In this document: positions 1 through 5,312 of the stretch, piece by piece
Numbering within the stretch: position 1 is the stretch's first letter
Layout of the letters: each line of letters opens with the position of its first letter
The notes under the pieces: generated by a model
The model's input: the letters and a program-made list of their open reading frames with translations, nothing else
Told to the model about the DNA's origin: nothing
Databases searched by the model: none
Source of the DNA: Dehalococcoidia bacterium
GTDB lineage: Bacteria > Chloroflexota > Dehalococcoidia > SZUA-161
Assembly: GCA_004376205.1 (NCBI GenBank)
Contig: SOKG01000259.1
Coordinates: forward strand, 1-5,930
Length of the DNA: 5,930 nt
Direction: 5' to 3'
Program-made: the position numbers and the translations under genes

Positions 1-1619
1 GTCCTGATGTTGGCCAGGTCTCCGGCAACCTCCATGCGAAAACCAAGCTGAGGCTGCTGTGTCTCTGGTAGCTGTTCCTCTCCCTCCCTCGCCTCCTGTC
101 TCAGGGAATCGGTACGCAGCACAGGTATACCAGGTATGAAGAAGTGGGGGTCTTGCTGGAGCGCCTGGCTGAATAGAGGCAGGATTTGAGCAGCATAGTT
201 TACTTGAGCCATCAGGCAGGCGAATGGGTTGATGTCAAAGCCCACGACCCGGAGACCACCAACTAGGCTTTTGAGTATGGTAGCAGGCTCCTGCCCCTGG
301 CTGGCATCAAGATATCTGGCTAGGGCATGCACGAGAAAGGTGCCTGAGCCACAGGCGGGGTCGAGGAGACGTGATACGATGACCGGAGGTCCGGCATACC
401 CCACCGCATCAAGAATAAAGTCAACTACCTCTGGAGGGGTATAGAATTCCCCCAAAGCCAAGCGGGTTTCCGGGTCAAAGTAGGACTGGTACAAGTTACC
501 CAAGATGTCCCCCCGAAGTGGAGAGAAATCGAACCCGAAGACAGCAAGAGCGGCTTCTGCCAAGGCATAGCCGAGGCCCGCGTCCTCGGAGATGATTTCA
601 TCGTCTTGCCACCAATCGAAGATGTCGCTGGCAAACAGAGGTGTAAAAGCCTGTCTTGCAGCCTCCCGGAACACAGAAGCTACGGCATCGACGTGTGCCG
701 ACGATTGTAGCGTCCCCCTCTCATGCTGCGCCTCGAGGGCTCCGGCGAAAGACCTAAGAATGTCGATGTATGGGAAGCGATTATCTTGCATTGCCTTCGC
801 CAACATCACCCTGGAGAGGATTGCGTAAGCGGTTTCAAGGGAAAACATGAACTGGTACAAGGCTTCTCTCCCTGAACCAGTGACAAATGGTCGCCAGTAA
901 GAAGGGGTTTCTTCAAAATCTAGCTGTCTGGAATAAATACGTCGCCAGAATTCGTAGGCACCCCTGGTGAAGTCAGAGTGTTGGCGGAAACCAGGTAGGG
1001 CCTCTGACAGTTTTGACACGAGATGACCGAAGGGTGTAGTTTCTGTCAGGGCGAATCGGGTCAGAAACTGGCGCCCGCCAGCCTCCATAGGGCCACTAAC
1101 GGACAAAGGGTTGCTCCTCAACTCATCTAAACACTGATTCACTGCGTCTAGTCGGCTGAGGTCGACATGCCGGAGTCGAAGAGACTCGTAGAGTCGTCTG
1201 GCTTGCGAAGGAGTGAGGTCTGCTAGTGTCATCTGTTCAATAGCAGGTTGCAGCAATAGCCCGTTTTGGCAGCGGAATAGCCAAAGGTCGGTGCCGTTAG
1301 TGAGAATCCCTACCTCGGGAAAAACCTCAGCCGTGTAGCTGGAGAGTTGATCTATGAAACCAGCAAGGGATATACCCGGAGTTTTGAACTCCAAGACAGC
1401 CACAGGGCGGGCAGCGAAAGCCCGTAAAGTAACGTCTACACGCCCTCTCAGAGTACGCTGCTCAAGCCTGATATCTTCTCCCACTCGCCCATAGCCTAAA
1501 ACTGAGAAGAACCCTTCTTGGAAGAAGAGCGTCACCAGTTCCCGTTCATCCAGGCCACCGGTAGAAGCGACCTCGGACAAGGAATGGGCTATACGTTTTA
1601 GCTCATCAACTTCGCTCAT
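1..1619 (-). CDS. Type IIG-like restriction-modification enzyme (HsdR_N-like nuclease plus N6-adenine methyltransferase), C-terminus missing
   Basis: A continuous reading frame runs from ATG at 1619 to the left window edge, giving 539 complete codons and no stop. The N-terminal domain reads as a PD-(D/E)XK nuclease of the HsdR_N type: D62 in GRVDVTL, then E77-F-K79 in AVLEFKTPG, then a Q91-x-x-x-Y95 motif like that of type I HsdR subunits. The middle part (about 120-370) is mostly helical and unrecognised. The methyltransferase core follows: GEFYTPPEVVDF (390-401), SAM-binding motif I DPACGSGTF (420-428) and an acidic motif II FDINP (461-465). The NPPY catalytic motif and any target-recognition domain would lie beyond the edge. 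One polypeptide with both activities would cut and methylate DNA at adenine sites, as in type IIG enzymes. The ATG has only a modest ribosome site (GGGA, 1629-1626). The frame looks intact. An alternative is a methylase whose N-terminal nuclease fold is inactive. Confidence 0.88.
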   Translation of the reverse strand, partial: MSEVDELKRIAHSLSEVASTGGLDERELVTLFFQEGFFSVLGYGRVGEDIRLEQRTLRGRVDVTLRAFAARPVAVLEFKTPGISLAGFIDQLSSYTAEVFPEVGILTNGTDLWLFRCQNGLLLQPAIEQMTLADLTPSQARRLYESLRLRHVDLSRLDAVNQCLDELRSNPLSVSGPMEAGGRQFLTRFALTETTPFGHLVSKLSEALPGFRQHSDFTRGAYEFWRRIYSRQLDFEETPSYWRPFVTGSGREALYQFMFSLETAYAILSRVMLAKAMQDNRFPYIDILRSFAGALEAQHERGTLQSSAHVDAVASVFREAARQAFTPLFASDIFDWWQDDEIISEDAGLGYALAEAALAVFGFDFSPLRGDILGNLYQSYFDPETRLALGEFYTPPEVVDFILDAVGYAGPPVIVSRLLDPACGSGTFLVHALARYLDASQGQEPATILKSLVGGLRVVGFDINPFACLMAQVNYAAQILPLFSQALQQDPHFFIPGIPVLRTDSLRQEAREGEEQLPETQQPQLGFRMEVAGDLANIR

Positions 1620-1702
1620 AACTTATCCCAGTCCTGTAAAACGGGTAGAGACTTGTTTATGACAGCCTCGAAGTTTGCTTGGCTGCGTACATATTGTCGC
1701 AA
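1616..1702 (-). other. Possible leader micro-ORF overlapping the methylase start (28 codons, TTG start)
   Basis: Upstream of the methylase, a frame with protein-like composition (YVRSQANFEAVINK, then LPVLQDWDKL) ends in TGA that overlaps the methylase ATG as ATGA. It stays open back to a TAA near 1770, but has no ATG or GTG after the predicted transcription start; TTG at 1702-1700 is the only reasonable start and its ribosome site is poor. A competing 28-codon frame starts at ATG 1709 and stops at TAA 1625-1623. Either could couple translation to the methylase, or the first could be the tail of a decayed gene. I do not recognise a family, and chance is quite possible at this length. Confidence 0.2.
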
Positions 1703-1869
1703 ATACCATCTCTTAGGCGTTATTATAGCACGATAACATAGGGGAGAGTTAGCCGCAGTGGTAACAGTCCATTAGCTTGTGCAATCGCGGTCATAGTCAG
1801 GCATTTACGGACAAGATCAAACGAGACAAGAATATATCTGGCAAAGGCACCAGAGCACGAGAGGGCTTG
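1620..1869. other. Intergenic gap between the two minus-strand nuclease genes
   Basis: These 250 bases separate the stop of the EVE-like gene from the methylase start. They hold the extended -10 promoter and the micro-ORFs described separately. CCAGAG (about 1851) and CTCTGG (about 1876) could pair across a 20-base loop spanning the stop codon, but no T-run follows, so I call no terminator. Nothing else is recognisable between about 1731 and 1869. Confidence 0.5.
1722..1730 (-). promoter_or_regulatory. Extended -10 promoter for the methylase-nuclease gene
   Basis: The minus strand reads TGCTATAAT, a consensus TATAAT (1727-1722) preceded by TGn, the extended -10 motif that can work without a good -35. 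No convincing -35 lies 16-18 bases upstream. A transcript would begin near 1715 and have a leader of about 95 bases before ATG 1619. It supports transcription of the methylase independently of the upstream EVE-like gene. Confidence 0.5.
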
Positions 1870-3009
1870 TTACTCCTCTGGCTTGGTGAGAATGTGGAAA
1901 TCATGCTCGGTGACCCTGCGGGTTGCCTGAACAAACCAAGCCCAGTGCTTATCGGGGGCACGATCTTTGAACGCGTCTAATTTACTCCTTAGTTGAGCGT
2001 CTATAACCACGGGATCTTCCGTATAAATCTTGACATCACTCAAACGAAAAACCCAAGGGTAATCTTCCGGCTGACTAATGCTCGGGTGCAGTGTCCTCTC
2101 AGGAATCGAGGCCACCTTAGCGTGTGCGACAACACCTACAGTAGTCGCGTAGAAGCAAATCCAATCACCCGGTTTAAGATCCTTTCGACAGGGTGTTCTT
2201 TCCCCAAAAGCGTAAATACTATCCTTACCGACAAGAGTTTTTATAATCTCTTCTGCTGCCATGTCTTCATCGGATTTTGTCGGGGTAATTATGTAATTTG
2301 CCACCCCTGTTTCTATTGGCTCTTGAGGCAGGATTCGTTCTACTTCTATACTCTGGGGACGCTGAGCTACTAGACGTGTCATTATACTAACCACTGGATC
2401 AACTAGTGGAGTGGATGGTCGCAAGACAGCAAGGATGTCTTCGTGACTTACATCATAAACACTCATCATCTCAGCCAACGAAACCAAGGATTCAATCGAA
2501 ATGATACGAAGTCGACCCGTATTTTTCTCAGCTATTATGGCGTTTTCAAGCTGACGGGTTTCAGGATCGGGGCGACCAATGACATATAGTCCTAGTGCGC
2601 TCCCCCAATCAGGAATACGCTTATCAGAGATTAGAGCATCAACGTATCCAACGAGAGTGGCTGTCTTGACTGCATAGGCCTCTGTTGTTTTAACTTCCGC
2701 GATAATGTGGCATCCTGACTTAGATTCCCAATGGCCATCAAAACCAATTTGGCCCTGGACACCATGGTAACGCCCAAACTCCACTTCAAAACCGAGTAAT
2801 TCCCCAATGTGATTGACCAAATCTTGGAGTGCTCGGCTATACTGGTCTCCCGAACCTCTTAGACATTGCTGAACATAATCACGTACTTGACCAAGCTCAG
2901 TCAGCTTACTTTTAAGAAGAATGCGAAAACGTTCACGCGGAGTATCGCCACCTGGAGAATCATCAAGCTTGCCTATGAAATCCAAGATTTCGTTTAACGT
3001 CATATCCAT
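1870..3009 (-). CDS. PD-(D/E)XK nuclease candidate with C-terminal EVE/PUA-like domain
   Basis: A 379-residue protein. Residues 1-55 are helical. The putative nuclease core follows: FDGHW, then a strand HIIAEVKTT, giving D91 and E105-V-K107, the spacing of a PD-(D/E)XK active site; a Y-V-D-A-L-I helix comes after. Residues 120-180 continue the alpha/beta fold. From about residue 236 a second domain begins (NYIITPTKSDEDM, then KPGDWICFYA, GVVAHAKV, YPWVFRLSDV), whose pattern resembles EVE/PUA-fold domains that read modified bases in DNA or RNA. The combination suggests a modification-dependent endonuclease or a partner of the neighbouring methylase; this is inference. I chose ATG 3009 because AAGGGGG (3024-3018) lies 8 bases upstream. 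A GTG at 3018 is also in frame but abuts the G-run, so it is unlikely. The final residues are KPEE before TAA. The EVE call is less certain than the nuclease call. Confidence 0.8.
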   Translation of the reverse strand: MDMTLNEILDFIGKLDDSPGGDTPRERFRILLKSKLTELGQVRDYVQQCLRGSGDQYSRALQDLVNHIGELLGFEVEFGRYHGVQGQIGFDGHWESKSGCHIIAEVKTTEAYAVKTATLVGYVDALISDKRIPDWGSALGLYVIGRPDPETRQLENAIIAEKNTGRLRIISIESLVSLAEMMSVYDVSHEDILAVLRPSTPLVDPVVSIMTRLVAQRPQSIEVERILPQEPIETGVANYIITPTKSDEDMAAEEIIKTLVGKDSIYAFGERTPCRKDLKPGDWICFYATTVGVVAHAKVASIPERTLHPSISQPEDYPWVFRLSDVKIYTEDPVVIDAQLRSKLDAFKDRAPDKHWAWFVQATRRVTEHDFHILTKPEE

Positions 3010-3017
3010 CTTTGCCA

Positions 3018-3024
3018 CCCCCTT
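3018..3024 (-). promoter_or_regulatory. Ribosome-binding site that fixes the EVE-like gene start
   Basis: AAGGGGG on the minus strand ends 8 bases before ATG 3009. For the longer GTG start at 3018 the same bases would overlap the start codon, so the site favours ATG 3009. ATG 3003 is also in frame but lies further from it than usual. Confidence 0.6.
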
Positions 3025-3039
3025 GCTTCGCCAAGTATG

Positions 3040-3048
3040 ATTATATCA
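3040..3048 (-). promoter_or_regulatory. Extended -10 promoter for the EVE-like nuclease gene
   Basis: The minus strand reads TGATATAAT: a perfect TATAAT (3045-3040) with the TGn extension. Transcription would start near 3033, giving a leader of about 25 bases that includes the AAGGGGG ribosome site. The -35 region is not consensus. The same TGnTATAAT layout is seen before the downstream methylase gene. Confidence 0.55.
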
Positions 3049-3204
3049 ATTTAGCACTAAAAGAAGATGCCTAGCAAGGCAATGGTACATTGGCTTTAAT
3101 CTGAAGGAACAAATCGTCATAATGTTACATTTTGTGGAGCAATAGGGTGTGGCCAGCGAGATGACGGGGCTCAACGCCAACCGATTTGTATTTGATAAGT
3201 GTCT
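3049..3204. other. Divergent control region without a gene
   Basis: The stretch between the two divergent defence-type genes has no supported reading frame; a 74-codon minus-strand frame covering part of it looks like chance because it runs into the AlbA_2 gene antisense and shows no domain. It is more AT-rich than the methylase gene. Apart from the inverted repeat at 3068-3081 no structured element was recognised. Confidence 0.5.
3068..3081. promoter_or_regulatory. Small inverted repeat near the -35 of the EVE-like gene (operator candidate)
   Basis: TGCCT-AGCA-AGGCA is a perfect 5-base inverted repeat with a 4-base centre. It lies just upstream of where the -35 box of the minus-strand promoter would be, a usual place for a repressor or activator. 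Part of it (AGCAAGG, 3073-3079) also matches the inverse of CCTTGCT at 3021-3027, so the promoter is flanked by 7-base inverted arms. Short palindromes of this size also occur by chance. Confidence 0.3.
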
Positions 3205-3234
3205 TTGACATCAAAAGGATGGCAGTGATAGTAT
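3205..3234 (+). promoter_or_regulatory. Candidate promoter of the AlbA_2 gene with overlapping palindrome
   Basis: A perfect TTGACA -35 box lies at 3205-3210. The best -10 is TAGTAT at 3229-3234 (four of six bases, 18-base spacer), placing the transcription start near 3241. The palindrome TGATAGTATCA (3226-3236) covers this -10, which would let a bound repressor block RNA polymerase. Confidence 0.45.
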
Positions 3235-3236
3235 CA
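3226..3236. promoter_or_regulatory. TGATAGTATCA palindrome over the AlbA_2 gene -10 box
   Basis: An 11-base perfect palindrome with a single central G, positioned over the proposed -10 of the plus-strand promoter. Its location fits an operator. No second copy was noticed elsewhere in the window, and the regulator is not identified. Confidence 0.3.
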
Positions 3237-3264
3237 GGGTAATTGCAGCTATTTTGTGCATTGG

Positions 3265-3270
3265 AAGGTG
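3265..3270 (+). promoter_or_regulatory. Ribosome-binding site favouring the TTG 3277 start
   Basis: AAGGTG, preceded by GG, lies 6 bases before TTG 3277 and matches the anti-Shine-Dalgarno end of 16S rRNA. The longer in-frame GTG at 3256 has only an AT-rich stretch (gcagctatttt) before it. Confidence 0.5.
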
Positions 3271-3276
3271 CCCAGA

Positions 3277-4407
3277 TTGACCAATGGAGAAAGTGTAGAG
3301 TCATTGCCAAACCCTCCTTGGGAATGGCAACAAGCAGACCTGCAAGCACTCATCGATAATGAGATAGCTGAGGATTTGCACATAGAGTACAAGGAGTCTC
3401 GTCTCCTGGCTAGGGAACCACAATCTGCAAAAGATGCTTGTGTTGGAACACTCACCAAAACAGTGTCAGCCTTTAACAACTCCGATAGTGGGGTACTAGT
3501 CATCGGCATGCAGGAGAGACGGAAAGACAACAAGAATTGCCCTGAAAGTTTTGACGAGGGAGTTTACGAATCAGACTTCAGCAAAACATGGCTCGTGCAG
3601 ATTATCAACAGTAATATTAGTCCGTCAATTCCAGATCTCAGGGTCAACTTGGTCAAGCTGGCTGGTAAACAGGAAGGTAAAGTAGCCTGTGTCATCTACG
3701 TGCCGAAGGGTACAAGAGCAGTTCAAGCTAAGGATTTACTATATTACCAACGTGTTGAAGATCAATCGCTTCCCATGAGGGACTTTCAGATCAGAGATGT
3801 AAATAATCGCAGCTTAGGCCCTGATCTCAGGATGTTTTTTATTATACCCTCTGGACAGAGTAACCAACTAACCGTGAGCAATGAGAGAGATAAGACAAAC
3901 CCATTTCGTATCGCCGTAGTCGCGAGCAATCTCTCAGATACATTAGCCGAGCTTGCGCTGTTTAGAATCATCCTTCCGGACCGCCTCGATCCATCAAAGC
4001 CAGAGGGGTTCGACGAGATTGATATCAATCCCAGAATTCATCTTCAGTACAAAGGAAGAGAAATAGATGCCTATTCCAAGATATATTCACGGTACTATCG
4101 AGCTCCAGAATCACCTCCAATTTTCAAGGAGTTGCAGCCTACCGTAGTCGGGCTTTTGGACATAACTTTTCGCGCTCAGTATCAGACCATTCCCCACTTT
4201 GAGCCTCTATTATGGGTAGCTGAAAGCCCAAAGATGGAGCCTAGATGCGGCGGCAACATTTTGATCACAGACGGTAAACATGTTGAACTTACCGTCGATC
4301 AGGAAGCCCGAATTACCTTAGATGGCATGGAGCCTTTAGACTACTGGCGACAGCCAGCAAATATCAAAATCCCTGACAAACCAGAACCCAGAATTCGGTG
4401 GATTTGA
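3277..4407 (+). CDS. AlbA_2 (Schlafen-type) domain protein with unrecognised beta-rich C-terminus
   Basis: A 376-residue protein from TTG 3277. Residues 15-170 match the AlbA_2/Schlafen pattern (older name AAA_4): WEWQQADLQALI, then EDLHIEYKES (E32, E37, K39) and AFNNSDSGVLVIGM (65-78), the hallmark 'A-F-x-N-x-x-x-G-x-L-x-I-G' turn. Schlafen-like domains bind nucleic acid and some cleave RNA; activity here is not proven. Residues about 180-376 (NPFRIAVVASNLSDTLAELA, ILPDRLDP and others) look like a beta-sandwich and lack the HATPase or winged-helix tails common in this family. TTG is preferred because AAGGTG (3265-3270) sits 6 bases upstream, the same hexamer used by the gene at 5313; GTG 3256 gives a 383-residue form but has no ribosome site. 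The gene ends in tandem stops TGA TAG. It diverges from the nuclease gene, which suggests a shared defence or stress role. Confidence 0.82.
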   Translation: MTNGESVESLPNPPWEWQQADLQALIDNEIAEDLHIEYKESRLLAREPQSAKDACVGTLTKTVSAFNNSDSGVLVIGMQERRKDNKNCPESFDEGVYESDFSKTWLVQIINSNISPSIPDLRVNLVKLAGKQEGKVACVIYVPKGTRAVQAKDLLYYQRVEDQSLPMRDFQIRDVNNRSLGPDLRMFFIIPSGQSNQLTVSNERDKTNPFRIAVVASNLSDTLAELALFRIILPDRLDPSKPEGFDEIDINPRIHLQYKGREIDAYSKIYSRYYRAPESPPIFKELQPTVVGLLDITFRAQYQTIPHFEPLLWVAESPKMEPRCGGNILITDGKHVELTVDQEARITLDGMEPLDYWRQPANIKIPDKPEPRIRWI

Positions 4408-4413
4408 TAGTCA

Positions 4414-4431
4414 GCAGCAAGAAGGTGCTGC
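4414..4431. other. Hairpin between convergent genes, weak terminator candidate
   Basis: GCAGCA-AGAAGG-TGCTGC forms a perfect 6-base stem with a 6-base loop seven bases after the AlbA_2 stop. AGAAG (4420-4424) could instead pair with CTTCT (4436-4440), so two exclusive folds exist. No T-run follows on either strand, so intrinsic termination is doubtful. It is the only notable structure in the 72-base gap. Confidence 0.3.
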
Positions 4432-4479
4432 AGAACTTCTGAGCAGGAACGGGATAGAGCTGAGACAACAGTATCTTAA

Positions 4480-5199
4480 TCACTGGTCCGGCGGACCACA
4501 AACTTTGCACGGAACATAACCCATATCTAGCGCTTCTTTTGCTGACGAGAACCATATTAGATTCTCTGGCTTAATCTGCTGAGCCCAGTAACAGTCAGGA
4601 TAGTGATACTTGTCACTTTGAATGCTGCCAACATATGTGCCTTGGGTAATTGGCTGAGCAGGCCGGGTTGTTGCCCACAGTCCTCTTCCTGCTTCTCTGG
4701 CCTCCCTCTGTAGTTGCAGAAAAAGGTCTTGATATTTCACATCGGGTGGGTAAGTCGCTACCTGAGCATAACCAAGCCTTACCAGTTCAGCATTCACCAG
4801 CAGATCACCCACCCAGACATAGCAGAGAAGCCTGCCATATTTGTCAGTGTCGGATATATCCTTCTCTAGGTGAACCTCTTTTCCTTCCACTAACTCCTTG
4901 TTTTTAGCAGAAGCTTCCTTGCCATACAGCTCTTCACCCCTAGTGGGATGAACGGTTTCAGGCGTATCTATACCTATATAGCGAACTCTGTATAGATTCC
5001 CAGCAATGTCCACTTCGATAGTATCGCCATCTATGACGCGGACTACGCTTGCCTCGGTGGCTAGTGCAGGCGGCGCTGGTTCTGCACTTGGCGATTGTGG
5101 CGAAGACGAAGGTGGCACAGCACCCGGCAAAGCATGACAGCCAGTTGAGATCAAAACAAGGCAAGTGAAGACAATTAATATAGCTAGTCTTTTCATCAT
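4480..5199 (-). CDS. Thermonuclease-family (SNase-like) lipoprotein with Ada-like zinc-binding tail
   Basis: A 239-residue secreted nuclease. Residues 1-21 are a lipoprotein signal (MMKRL, hydrophobic core, STGC with C21 as lipidation site), followed by a Pro/Ser/Ala-rich linker (24-48) that would hold the enzyme off the membrane. The SNase OB-fold spans about 50-178 with all residues equivalent to the Staphylococcus aureus active site: D59 (IDGDT), R73, D78 and E81 (YIGIDTPE) and R123 (DKYGR). Such enzymes hydrolyse DNA and RNA with calcium. The tail (188-239) has the pattern YVGS...H199...C203...C231-x-x-C234, a small zinc-knuckle resembling the Ada metal-binding domain and often fused to SNase domains. 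ATG 5199 and ATG 5196 are both possible; AGAAG directly before them is a poor ribosome site. The likely role is nucleotide scavenging or breakdown of external DNA at the cell surface. It runs convergent to the AlbA_2 gene, so it is not part of its operon. Confidence 0.93.
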   Translation of the reverse strand: MMKRLAILIVFTCLVLISTGCHALPGAVPPSSSPQSPSAEPAPPALATEASVVRVIDGDTIEVDIAGNLYRVRYIGIDTPETVHPTRGEELYGKEASAKNKELVEGKEVHLEKDISDTDKYGRLLCYVWVGDLLVNAELVRLGYAQVATYPPDVKYQDLFLQLQREAREAGRGLWATTRPAQPITQGTYVGSIQSDKYHYPDCYWAQQIKPENLIWFSSAKEALDMGYVPCKVCGPPDQ

Positions 5200-5260
5200 C
5201 TTCTAGTTTTCTTAAACCTTGGCATATTCTGTGCGTTTTTAGCCATTTGCCAACTCATCT

Positions 5261-5270
5261 TATTATAATA
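5261..5270. promoter_or_regulatory. Palindromic bidirectional -10 box (TATTATAATA)
   Basis: This perfect 10-base palindrome gives TATAAT on both strands: 5264-5269 on plus, towards the membrane protein gene, and 5267-5262 on minus, towards the nuclease lipoprotein. Transcripts would start near 5276 and 5255, leaving leaders of about 37 and 56 bases. Neither direction has a consensus -35. Symmetrical -10 elements driving divergent transcription are a known bacterial arrangement. Confidence 0.5.
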
Positions 5271-5299
5271 CTATGAGAACAGACGTGATAGAATGGGCT

Positions 5300-5305
5300 A
5301 AGGTG
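5300..5305 (+). promoter_or_regulatory. Ribosome-binding site of the HEFAH membrane protein gene
   Basis: AAGGTG lies 7 bases before ATG 5313 and supports that start. The same hexamer precedes TTG 3277, so it appears to be a usual ribosome site in this genome. Confidence 0.6.
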
Positions 5306-5312
5306 CTGGTTA

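Noticed and set aside
1851..1881. CCAGAG / CTCTGG as a terminator for the EVE-like gene
   Set aside because: The loop is 20 bases, the stem spans the stop codon and no T-run follows.
1777..1980. 67-codon plus-strand reading frame overlapping the end of the EVE-like gene
   Set aside because: Its second half is antisense to the clearly coding minus-strand gene, it has no ribosome site or recognisable domain, and the protein looks like chance composition.
1993..2373. 126-codon plus-strand reading frame inside the EVE-like gene
   Set aside because: It is wholly antisense to a protein with recognisable nuclease motifs and is rich in Cys, Phe and Tyr as expected of a shadow frame.
3125..3533. Two minus-strand frames over the start of the AlbA_2 gene
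   Set aside because: They overlap the conserved AlbA_2 motifs in antisense, show no domain, and lack ribosome sites.
4482..4498. GGTCC-GGC-GGACC style palindrome at the end of the nuclease lipoprotein gene
   Set aside because: It lies within the codons for the CGPPDQ tail and is explained by GC-rich coding sequence; no T-run follows.
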